A DNA stretch of 6,458 nt from Candidatus Woesearchaeota archaeon (lineage in GTDB: Archaea > Nanobdellota > Nanobdellia > Woesearchaeales > UBA11576), in assembly GCA_027083015.1 (NCBI GenBank), contig JALWQS010000066.1, positions 1 through 6,458 of the forward strand, in the 5' to 3' direction. Within the stretch, counting starts at the first letter, position 1; each line of letters starts with the position of its first letter. The notes under the pieces were generated by a model. It was not told the origin of the DNA, searched no databases, and was given only the letters and a program-made list of their open reading frames with translations. Below are positions 1-4,830 of the stretch, one piece after another. The translations under genes and the position numbers were made by a program.

Positions 1-126
1 AAAATTCAAAGCAACATTCAAACAAAAAAACAAACAATACGCACTTCTAGGAAAAACAGGAATCAACATAATAAAAAAACCAAAAAAACCACTAAAAGCA
101 AGACCAGAAAAAACAACAACACAACT
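1..126 (+). repeat. Direct repeat, left copy (matches 905-1030, offset 904)
   Basis: Bases 1-126 match 905-1030 with a single mismatch (A at 62, T at 966, changing Ile to Phe). The match runs off the left edge, so the full repeat is longer than seen here. It ends sharply at 126/1030, after which the two genes are only distantly similar. It lies within coding sequence and covers the end of the external domain and the basic linker before the last membrane helix. Confidence 0.95.
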
Positions 127-217
127 GAACAAGATTCTACAGCTTCTCCTGTTCATAGCTCTAGCTCTAAACATGGCCATAGCCTACAAATCCTGGAAGA
201 TAGAAAAATATGATTAA
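1..217 (+). CDS. Array gene A: 3' end of a membrane-anchored surface-domain protein (5' partial)
   Basis: The reading frame enters from the left edge (first full codon at base 2) and ends at TAA 215-217, giving 71 residues. The first roughly 35 residues are the end of an extracytoplasmic domain and are almost identical to the matching part of gene B (one residue differs, Ile for Phe). After a basic linker rich in K, P and T comes a C-terminal membrane helix (QLLLFIALALNMAIAY) and a short tail, YKSWKIEKYD, equivalent to the YNTWK tail of the other members. The stop overlaps the start of gene B by 8 bp (ATGATTAA), so the two are probably translated from one mRNA. Orthology to genes B-D is clear from the sequence. 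Function is unknown; an envelope or surface role is inferred from topology only. Confidence 0.85.
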   Translation, partial: KFKATFKQKNKQYALLGKTGINIIKKPKKPLKARPEKTTTQLNKILQLLLFIALALNMAIAYKSWKIEKYD

Positions 218-1115
218 GAAAACAATCAACGGAAAGAGAAAACAGGTCTGGAACAGCGCAAGCAGGCTTGACAAGAAGATAGAAAAGATAGAAAAACAGA
301 TAGCCAGCATCACGACGGAAAAAACAGAGCCTGTCAAGATAAGACCAACCAGCAACCACGTAAAAGGAACAGCATACAAAAATAAAAAGAGACTATCACA
401 AAACAAGTGGATCATAATCGCCATATGGGCTGCAATAGCTATACTTCTGCTCTCAGTCGCAATAATAAGCATCAAAGAACACGGTACCAACACAGGACAA
501 AAACTGACAGGCAACACGCATGATAACAGGCAGGACAGTGGGCAAGGCAACCAGCAAGAGAGCAGGCAGGAAAATGATGAAAAAGTAACGCTTCAAGAAA
601 AGAGCAGCATACCGACCGAGCAAAAAGAACCGGCCTATGAGCTACCAGCCTATTACGGCGTAGTCCTGACAGGACTCGCACCGCTAAAATATGAGTATCA
701 CACCGACGAAGAAGCAGAAATAGAAGCAACCATAGAACAAAACAAAACAAAAGAAACAGAGATGAAAATAAACTACCAACTAACAGACCAAAAAGGAAAA
801 ACAATCTACAACTACACAGACAAAATAACAATAAAACAAAAGAAAAACACACTAAGAAAAAAAATACTACTAACAGAAAACTACAAAACAGGAAAATACA
901 CAATAAAATTCAAAGCAACATTCAAACAAAAAAACAAACAATACGCACTTCTAGGAAAAACAGGATTCAACATAATAAAAAAACCAAAAAAACCACTAAA
1001 AGCAAGACCAGAAAAAACAACAACACAACTAAGCACGACTCACGAGATTCTTCTGGGCATAATACTCCTGCTAAACATACTGCTATCATACAACACCTGG
1101 AAAACCAAAAGATGA
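210..1115 (+). CDS. Array gene B: two-helix membrane protein with one external beta-rich domain
   Basis: 301 residues. I recognise no named family. Visible layout: basic N-terminus with a short coiled coil (about 19-38), membrane helix 67-88, a Q/N/E-rich low-complexity linker (about 92-146), a domain at 148-256 beginning YYGVVLTGLAPLKYEY, a K/P-rich linker, a second membrane helix (about 280-293) and the tail YNTWKTKR. The positive-inside rule puts both ends in the cytoplasm and the domain outside. The domain pattern (Y-E-Y...E-A-E-I-E-A, then D-x-K-G-K-x-I-Y, then N-Y-K-T-G-K-Y) looks like an Ig or macroglobulin-type beta sandwich; that fold is an inference. There are no cysteines. The ATG at 210 overlaps gene A by 8 bp, and the stop overlaps gene C by 4 bp (ATGA). 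Codon use shifts inside the gene: the N-terminal part uses CAG, AAG and GGC, while about 715-1030 uses almost only CAA, AAA, ACA and ATA. Confidence 0.92.
   Translation: MIKKTINGKRKQVWNSASRLDKKIEKIEKQIASITTEKTEPVKIRPTSNHVKGTAYKNKKRLSQNKWIIIAIWAAIAILLLSVAIISIKEHGTNTGQKLTGNTHDNRQDSGQGNQQESRQENDEKVTLQEKSSIPTEQKEPAYELPAYYGVVLTGLAPLKYEYHTDEEAEIEATIEQNKTKETEMKINYQLTDQKGKTIYNYTDKITIKQKKNTLRKKILLTENYKTGKYTIKFKATFKQKNKQYALLGKTGFNIIKKPKKPLKARPEKTTTQLSTTHEILLGIILLLNILLSYNTWKTKR
905..1030 (+). repeat. Direct repeat, right copy (matches 1-126)
   Basis: This is the copy inside gene B of the block at the left edge, in the same reading frame in both genes. The surrounding stretch (about 715-1030) is almost free of G and T apart from those needed for Ile, Leu and Phe codons, which differs from the rest of gene B. 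Confidence 0.95.
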
Positions 1116-1972
1116 GAGAGAAAGAATCAATCCGGAAAGAGAAAAAAAGAACAAAAGAGAAAGAGATGGATAGAAGAAAAGAAAAAGACATCATCAGCGA
1201 GAGCTACAGGATCGACAAAGATATCAGGGATACCTATAAAGAGATAAAAAACACAAACCAGGAAAACAAGAATCTCGCGACAATACACCGACCGATCGAG
1301 ACAACAACAATCATCTGGATAATCATCATAATCCTGGTGCTGATAATAGTGGGAATAGAGTACACTTCTGAATACCAAAAGATAACAGGAAAAACAATCG
1401 ATCAGGGATCAATATCACAAGAAGAAAGTAAGGAAACAATAAACTTAACAGCGACAGACCAGACAAGAGAAAAGACAAAGACACCGACCAGACAAGAGAA
1501 CTATGAGAGTTTGATGCTCAAAAGCCTGAAAACTGACAAGAAGGAATACCACAGAGGAGAAGAAGCAAACATAGAAGCAGAATACAAGCTAAAAGAAAAG
1601 AGTATCAAAGCGACAATAGAGTACCGAATAAAAGATCCCGACGGAAAAACAGCATTCTCATACTCAGAGGAAGCTACAATAAGCAGAAAAAACAACAGGA
1701 TCACAAAGAAAACACTGATAGCAGACAATTACAAGACAGGAACATACATCCTTGAAACAAGAACTAAGTTCTCGATAAAAAAAGGTCAACAGAACAAGAC
1801 CTATGTTATCCCTGCGGACATAAGCTTCAAAGTCATAGGAAGATCAAAAGAGAGCATTCTCCAGAGAGCAGGAAAGAGCGTGAGTAAGATGAACTTCTCT
1901 TACATGATCATCCTGAGCGTGCTGATAATATTTAATATCCTCCTCATGTACAATACACAAAGAAAAAGATGA
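1112..1972 (+). CDS. Array gene C: two-helix membrane protein with one external beta-rich domain
   Basis: 286 residues, a paralogue of genes B and D but the most diverged of the three. The first 30 residues are nearly all K, R, E, D and S. A short helical or coiled-coil segment follows (about 32-55), then a membrane helix at 66-82 (IIWIIIIILVLIIVGI), a polar linker of about 45 residues, the external domain at about 131-242, a second membrane helix (about 263-279) and the tail YNTQRKR. The domain keeps the family landmarks: E-Y-H-R-G-E-E-A-N-I-E-A, D-P-D-G-K-T and D-N-Y-K-T-G-T-Y. It lacks the Y-Y-G-V-x-L-T-G opening shared by B and D, starting Y-E-S-L-M-L instead. There are no cysteines. It is joined to both neighbours by ATGA overlaps and has no clear ribosome binding site of its own, so translation probably depends on reinitiation. 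Function is unknown. Confidence 0.92.
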   Translation: MREKESIRKEKKRTKEKEMDRRKEKDIISESYRIDKDIRDTYKEIKNTNQENKNLATIHRPIETTTIIWIIIIILVLIIVGIEYTSEYQKITGKTIDQGSISQEESKETINLTATDQTREKTKTPTRQENYESLMLKSLKTDKKEYHRGEEANIEAEYKLKEKSIKATIEYRIKDPDGKTAFSYSEEATISRKNNRITKKTLIADNYKTGTYILETRTKFSIKKGQQNKTYVIPADISFKVIGRSKESILQRAGKSVSKMNFSYMIILSVLIIFNILLMYNTQRKR

Positions 1973-3012
1973 ACAGAGATAAAAATCTGCGGAAAGAGAA
2001 AAAAAGAAGAAAAGAGAAAGAGATAGAGAGAAGAATAGAAAAGAAAAAAGAGATAAAAAGAAGAATAAGAGAAAGAAGAAAAGAAAAAGGCAAAAGAAGA
2101 GATAAGATCCGTAAGTTTGCAGATGAGAATCACAAGATACATCACAAAATAGAGAAGGCAAGAGAAGAGATAGAAAGAACAAATAAAGAATATAAAGACC
2201 TTGAAAATAAAGCGCAGACAATAAAAATAAGAACAACAGTACAAACAAGACTCAGAAGATCAGACAAGATCATAATGACAGCAATCTGGCTGGTCATACT
2301 AATGATATATATCTCCCTCATAATGACCAATGTAGGACTGCACCTACATGGAGATAAATTACACAACAAAATAGACATTTCCGTATCTGAAGATAAAACA
2401 GTACAGCACAATGAAGAAGTGCAAGTAATCAGGAACTATGAACATGAAACAAACAATGATGCGAGCAAGAAAGCGGAACAAGAGAAGAAGAAAAAAAATA
2501 GAGAAAAGAAATATTATGGCGTCCTTCTGACAGGATTCGCACCTGTAGAGTACGAGTACTACCCTAATGACGAAGCAGTTATAGAAACAATAATAGAACT
2601 TAAGGATCCTGATAAGATCAATGCCACAGCAGAGTATGAGATGTATGATCCAGAACAAAAAAAGATATACACATACTCAGACAAAGTGAAGATAGATAGT
2701 AAGAACAATATCCTAAGAAAAAAGATACTTCTTACAGACAATTACAAGCCAGGAAGATACCGTGTCAGGTTCAGACTAAGATTTAAAGTCAATAATAAAA
2801 GATACCTGCTGACAGGGATGACTGACTTCGAGCTAAAAGAAAGACCAAAGGAGAAAATACTGGCCAAGCTCGGAAGAACAGGACTGATACTAAAACCGAT
2901 ACATTACATACTGCTTACTATAATACTTCTACTTAACTTCGCACTCGTCTATAACACATGGAAGACAGACATCAAAAACAGCATCAGGAAAAAGAAGAAA
3001 GAAGAAGAATGA
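1969..3012 (+). CDS. Array gene D: two-helix membrane protein with long charged N-terminus and external beta-rich domain
   Basis: 347 residues, the longest complete member. Residues 8-49 are almost only K, R, E and I, a pattern typical of a stable single helix or coiled coil. A second helical segment lies at about 52-88, then membrane helix 101-122. After a polar linker ending in K/E runs comes the domain at 182-293 (YYGVLLTGFAPVEYEYYPND at its start), very close to that of gene B, with D-P-E-Q-K-K-I-Y and D-N-Y-K-P-G-R-Y. The second membrane helix is about 310-327, followed by YNTWKTD and a longer basic/acidic tail ending KKKKEEE. There are no cysteines. The start at 1969 overlaps gene C by ATGA. 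It is the last supported gene of the array and ends 50 bp from the stop of the opposing redox gene. Function is unknown; the topology suggests a link between a cytoplasmic partner and an external domain. Confidence 0.92.
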   Translation: MNRDKNLRKEKKRRKEKEIERRIEKKKEIKRRIRERRKEKGKRRDKIRKFADENHKIHHKIEKAREEIERTNKEYKDLENKAQTIKIRTTVQTRLRRSDKIIMTAIWLVILMIYISLIMTNVGLHLHGDKLHNKIDISVSEDKTVQHNEEVQVIRNYEHETNNDASKKAEQEKKKKNREKKYYGVLLTGFAPVEYEYYPNDEAVIETIIELKDPDKINATAEYEMYDPEQKKIYTYSDKVKIDSKNNILRKKILLTDNYKPGRYRVRFRLRFKVNNKRYLLTGMTDFELKERPKEKILAKLGRTGLILKPIHYILLTIILLLNFALVYNTWKTDIKNSIRKKKKEEE

Positions 3013-3062
3013 AGCAGAACAAAAAAGCAGCAGAAGTAAAAAAGGAACAGAATAGGACAACA
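3009..3062 (+). other. Possible remnant start of a further array gene
   Basis: The end of gene D again forms ATGA. The frame opened at 3009 begins MKQNKKAAEVKKEQNRT, a basic N-terminus like those of the array genes. After about 18 codons the frame runs antisense through the DUF1858 gene and ends at 3311 with no membrane helix followed by a family domain. It is either a truncated fifth member or a chance reading frame. Only the ATGA junction and the basic start support it. Confidence 0.25.
3021..3043 (-). terminator. T-tracts after the redox operon (archaeal-type terminator)
   Basis: Reading the - strand past the DUF1858 stop, there are two runs of six T, at 3043-3038 and 3026-3021. U-rich runs without a hairpin are the usual archaeal termination signal. 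The second run lies close to the end of gene D, so the two convergent transcripts may overlap slightly. I see no equally clear T-run for the + strand array before it enters the opposing gene; TTCTTATTAT near 3075 is weak. Confidence 0.45.
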
Positions 3063-3323
3063 TCACTGATCAGACTTCTTATTATCCTCATCCAGGACCT
3101 TATTCAGATCCTCAACCATCTTATCAACATCAATACCATGAGCAGCAGCACCCTGTTCAAGAGTCTCAAAACTGGCAGCGATACAACCAAGACAATGCAT
3201 ACCATACTTAAAGAAAACTTCAGCAGTCTGAGGATACTTCTGGGCGATCTCGATGATGCCCATATCTTTAGTTATCCTCAGGGTATCTTTCTTAACATCC
3301 TTTTCTTTTGAATCTTCAGCCAT
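3063..3323 (-). CDS. DUF1858 / hybrid-cluster-protein-associated redox disulfide domain protein
   Basis: 86 residues, a normal size for this family. After a charged leader of about 13 residues comes the domain: I-T-K-D-M-G-I-I-E-I, then Y-P-Q-T-A-E-V-F-F-K-Y-G-M-H-C-L-G-C, with the redox cysteine pair at Cys44 and Cys47, then E-T-L-E-Q-G-A-A-A-H-G-I-D-V-D. This matches the small domain often found with hybrid cluster protein and at the N-terminus of ScdA-like proteins. Family members are thought to do thiol/disulfide or metal-related chemistry, but the exact reaction is not settled. The protein is soluble and cytoplasmic. The ATG at 3321-3323 is supported by GAGGTG at the right distance. It lies 50 bp downstream of the ferredoxin gene and probably shares its mRNA, which suggests an electron-transfer link. 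No hybrid cluster protein gene is in the window. Confidence 0.9.
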   Translation of the reverse strand: MAEDSKEKDVKKDTLRITKDMGIIEIAQKYPQTAEVFFKYGMHCLGCIAASFETLEQGAAAHGIDVDKMVEDLNKVLDEDNKKSDQ

Positions 3324-3328
3324 AAAAA

Positions 3329-3334
3329 CACCTC
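3329..3334 (-). promoter_or_regulatory. Ribosome binding site GAGGTG for the DUF1858 gene
   Basis: GAGGTG on the - strand, five bases before the ATG at 3323-3321. The arrangement (GAGGTG, T-run, ATG) is almost the same as that in front of the ferredoxin gene. Confidence 0.85.
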
Positions 3335-3373
3335 AACCAAGAATAATAATTAAATGAGAAAGTGCAATAAGAA

Positions 3374-3556
3374 TCAGTCGTTAACAACGATACAACCTGC
3401 AGGGCACTGAACTTCACAAGCCTTACAACCGATACATTCAGAAGGTTTAGCAACCTTAGCCTTTCCGTCCTCCATGACAAAAACAGACATGGGACAAATT
3501 TCAACACAAGTACCGCAACCAGTACAAGCTTTCTCATCAATAACAGGAACCGGCAT
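3374..3556 (-). CDS. Small 2[4Fe-4S] ferredoxin
   Basis: 60 residues, typical of a clostridial-type 8Fe ferredoxin. Two complete cluster motifs are visible: Cys11, Cys14, Cys17 and Cys21-Pro (C-T-G-C-G-T-C-V-E-I-C-P), and Cys41, Cys44, Cys47 and Cys51-Pro (C-I-G-C-K-A-C-E-V-Q-C-P). An extra cysteine is at 55. It would act as a soluble low-potential one-electron carrier in the cytoplasm. I chose the ATG at 3556 because GAGGTG sits correctly before it. The frame can be extended upstream to a GTG at 3565, but that codon lies inside the ribosome binding site and would only add Met-Phe-Phe. The gene sits between eS1 (43 bp upstream) and the DUF1858 gene (50 bp downstream), all in one direction. 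The redox partner is unknown; the adjacent disulfide protein is a candidate by position only. Confidence 0.95.
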   Translation of the reverse strand: MPVPVIDEKACTGCGTCVEICPMSVFVMEDGKAKVAKPSECIGCKACEVQCPAGCIVVND

Positions 3557-3562
3557 AAAAAA

Positions 3563-3568
3563 CACCTC
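3563..3568 (-). promoter_or_regulatory. Ribosome binding site GAGGTG that fixes the ferredoxin start
   Basis: GAGGTG on the - strand, six bases before the ATG at 3556-3554. It excludes the in-frame GTG at 3565-3563 as the start, because that codon is the last three bases of the site itself. Confidence 0.85.
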
Positions 3569-3599
3569 TTAACTTATTAAACAAACCACCAAACAACAT

Positions 3600-4211
3600 T
3601 CATTTACTCTGATCCTTAGCAGAAGCCTCTTGCTTCAACAAGATCAAAGAACGGATATCAATAGATCTTAAAGGAGCGATCTTACTAAGACTAAACTTAG
3701 CCTCTTTCTGAAGCTTTTCATTTATGATATCGTTCATCAGCGAATCATAATCATTCTTGGCCATAAAATTCGTCAGGAATCTCTTAAGAGCCTTACGCAA
3801 TTCAGACCGTACAGCACGAGAAGTCTTAGAAACCGTTATTATCATAGGCTTTATCCTGACAAGCTTGTTATCTTTAGTGACCGCTTTAAAGGAATTATCA
3901 ATCCTGTCCTTCTGACGCCTAACTTTCCTTTTGATAGCAGCAGCGACAATCTCATATTTTGAAATATCAGTATAAGCAGAATCACCCTGAACCTTAACAA
4001 CCTTGAAAGTCACGTTTATATGCTGTTTTTTAACATTACCTGTAAGAACCATCAAATTCACCGGAACACGCCTCCCTAAGAGATTGTTCGGTTCATAAGC
4101 AGCACTCTGGCCTAACTCCCTCTCCTGAAAGAGCTTAGGAGCAAATAGCGAATAAAACTTCTTCTTACGCCATTTGTCTATCGTTTTTACCTTCTTTGAT
4201 GATTTTGCCAT
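3600..4211 (-). CDS. rps3ae: Small-subunit ribosomal protein eS1 (S3Ae)
   Basis: 203 residues, a usual length for archaeal eS1. Recognisable features are the basic start with K-W-R-K-K-K-F-Y-S-L-F-A-P-K-L-F (13-28), the segment G-R-R-V-P-V-N-L-M-V-L-T-G-N (46-59) followed by K-K-Q-H-I-N-V-T-F-K-V, the R/K-rich R-R-Q-K-D-R-I region, and a C-terminal L-R-S-I-D-I-R motif. It is a structural protein of the 30S subunit near the mRNA exit region, found in archaea and eukaryotes but not bacteria, so it is strong evidence for the domain of life. Only a weak AGGCG ribosome binding site precedes the ATG. A palindromic TATA box about 55 bp upstream is the likely promoter. The ferredoxin gene follows after 43 bp, probably in the same operon, which is an unusual partner for a ribosomal gene. 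Confidence 0.96.
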   Translation of the reverse strand: MAKSSKKVKTIDKWRKKKFYSLFAPKLFQERELGQSAAYEPNNLLGRRVPVNLMVLTGNVKKQHINVTFKVVKVQGDSAYTDISKYEIVAAAIKRKVRRQKDRIDNSFKAVTKDNKLVRIKPMIITVSKTSRAVRSELRKALKRFLTNFMAKNDYDSLMNDIINEKLQKEAKFSLSKIAPLRSIDIRSLILLKQEASAKDQSK

Positions 4212-4263
4212 TTTATAACGCCTAATAGGTTAATACAACTATTTTTGTGTGGAAATTGAGCGT

Positions 4264-4273
4264 CTTTATAAAG
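4264..4273 (-). promoter_or_regulatory. Likely TATA box of the eS1 operon
   Basis: CTTTATAAAG is a perfect 10-bp palindrome centred about 57 bases from the eS1 ATG. With the usual archaeal spacing, transcription would start near 4242 and give a leader of about 30 bases. Because it is palindromic, the box alone does not set the direction; the gene order favours the - strand. Confidence 0.55.
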
Positions 4274-4556
4274 ATTTGGGATGTGAAACATAAGAAACAA
4301 GGGTATCAAGGTAGAAAACAGATTATTATGAAGAATTACGAAAAAAAATCAGGAAAATAAGTAAGAATTAAATATATCAAAAACATAGTATAATGCAGAA
4401 AACAAGCAAAATACCTACGCCAAAGGCTCGCAGACCAGAAAAAGCAGCATAAGGTCATGGAACCAGAGATTTCTAGAAAATAAGTGAAAAAGATACAAAA
4501 CCAAAATATACAAGCCAAAATAGGCTATAAGTGCTCATCTATAAAAAATTCACATC
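4274..4556. other. Gene-poor divergent region between eS1 and the small gene
   Basis: This part of the 358-bp gap between divergent genes is AT-rich and holds no convincing gene. On the + strand there are TATA-like words near 4367-4376 (TTAAATATAT), 4503-4510 (AAAATATA) and 4539-4547 (TCTATAAAA). The last two could serve the small gene at 4570. The segment at about 4421-4475 is noticeably richer in G and C than its surroundings and contains GACC...GGTC arms, so a small RNA is possible but unproven. A 19-codon frame (4393-4452) has no ribosome binding site. Confidence 0.5.
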
Positions 4557-4565
4557 GGGGGGTGG
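4557..4565 (+). promoter_or_regulatory. Strong ribosome binding site of the small gene
   Basis: GGGGGGTGG lies four bases before the ATG at 4570. A G-run this strong is rare in such an A-rich window and matches the archaeal anti-Shine-Dalgarno core GGGGT/GGTG. It is the main reason to accept the 46-residue gene that follows. Confidence 0.65.
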
Positions 4566-4569
4566 AAAT

Positions 4570-4710
4570 ATGAGATCAGGAACAGGACCCAATATAGAAT
4601 GGGAAAGATATAGGTATACATTACCAAAATCAAGAGCCCAAGTAGAAGTGATAAGAGAGATCGTAATGAATGACGATGATCTTGAATACATGGAACTAAG
4701 CAATAATTAG
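4570..4710 (+). CDS. Small protein of unknown function (46 residues)
   Basis: I do not recognise it. The 46-residue product starts MRSGTGPNIEWERYRY, has a basic/aromatic first half and a very acidic end (N-D-D-D-L-E-Y-M-E-L). There is no cysteine and no membrane helix, so it should be a small soluble cytoplasmic protein. The middle (K-S-R-A-Q-V-E-V-I-R-E-I-V-M) could form an amphipathic helix. Support comes from the strong ribosome binding site, TATA-like sequence upstream, and codon use (AGA, ATA, GAA) like the other + strand genes. A promoter for the next gene begins 15 bases after its stop, so it is probably a separate unit. The acidic tail and basic head recall small DNA-binding, antitoxin-like or ribosome-associated proteins, but nothing visible decides between these. 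Confidence 0.6.
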   Translation: MRSGTGPNIEWERYRYTLPKSRAQVEVIREIVMNDDDLEYMELSNN

Positions 4711-4724
4711 ATAAAGGACAAAAA

Positions 4725-4739
4725 GCTTTTATATAAATC
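4725..4739 (+). promoter_or_regulatory. TATA-box promoter upstream of the SpoIIM-like gene
   Basis: GCTTTTATATAAATC is a near-consensus archaeal TATA element, with AAA bases before it that could act as a BRE. Transcription would start near 4758-4762, leaving a leader of about 70 bases that contains the 12-bp palindrome at 4774-4785. Confidence 0.55.
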
Positions 4740-4773
4740 AACAGGATAATAGTATACAGGGTAAACATAGATT

Positions 4774-4785
4774 ATCATATATGAT
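4774..4785. promoter_or_regulatory. 12-bp perfect palindrome before the SpoIIM-like gene
   Basis: ATCATATATGAT is a perfect inverted repeat. It could be an operator for a dimeric regulator, or a second TATA box giving a start near 4806 and a short leader. AT-rich DNA makes chance palindromes fairly likely, so this is a tentative call. Confidence 0.3.
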
Positions 4786-4830
4786 CAGATAAACAACAAT
4801 AAATATCACCATAGAGAAAAAGGGCTGAAT

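Noticed and set aside
715..1030. Diversity-generating retroelement variable region, since the block is adenine-rich and repeated
   Set aside because: No reverse transcriptase or template repeat is in the window, the two copies differ at one base rather than at many adenines, and the codons are mostly AAA/ACA rather than the AAC/AAT of variable sites.
153..2741. Many - strand open frames opposite array genes A-D, rich in Leu, Phe, Ser and Cys
   Set aside because: They are antisense shadows of A-rich, stop-poor coding sequence. They have no ribosome binding sites and overlap a well-supported paralogous family on the other strand.
3009..3311. A roughly 100-codon + strand frame downstream of gene D as a real full gene
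   Set aside because: Most of it is antisense to the DUF1858 gene, whose family match is clear. Only the first part outside that gene is kept, as a possible remnant.
3316..3540. A - strand frame overlapping the ferredoxin in another frame
   Set aside because: The ferredoxin with two intact cluster motifs occupies this DNA, and the alternative frame shows no domain.
4393..4452. 19-codon + strand frame MQKTSKIPTPKARRPEKAA
   Set aside because: Too short, with no ribosome binding site. A TATA-like word upstream is not enough in such AT-rich DNA.
4415..4480. tRNA or box C/D RNA in the GC-richer island
   Set aside because: I could not fold a cloverleaf. GGTTCCATGACC on the - strand resembles a T-arm only loosely, and no C box or D box pair is present.
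4336..4768. Two - strand frames (60 and 72 codons) in the divergent region
   Set aside because: They have hydrophobic, low-complexity products with no ribosome binding site, and the second is antisense to the small gene at 4570-4710, which has a strong site.
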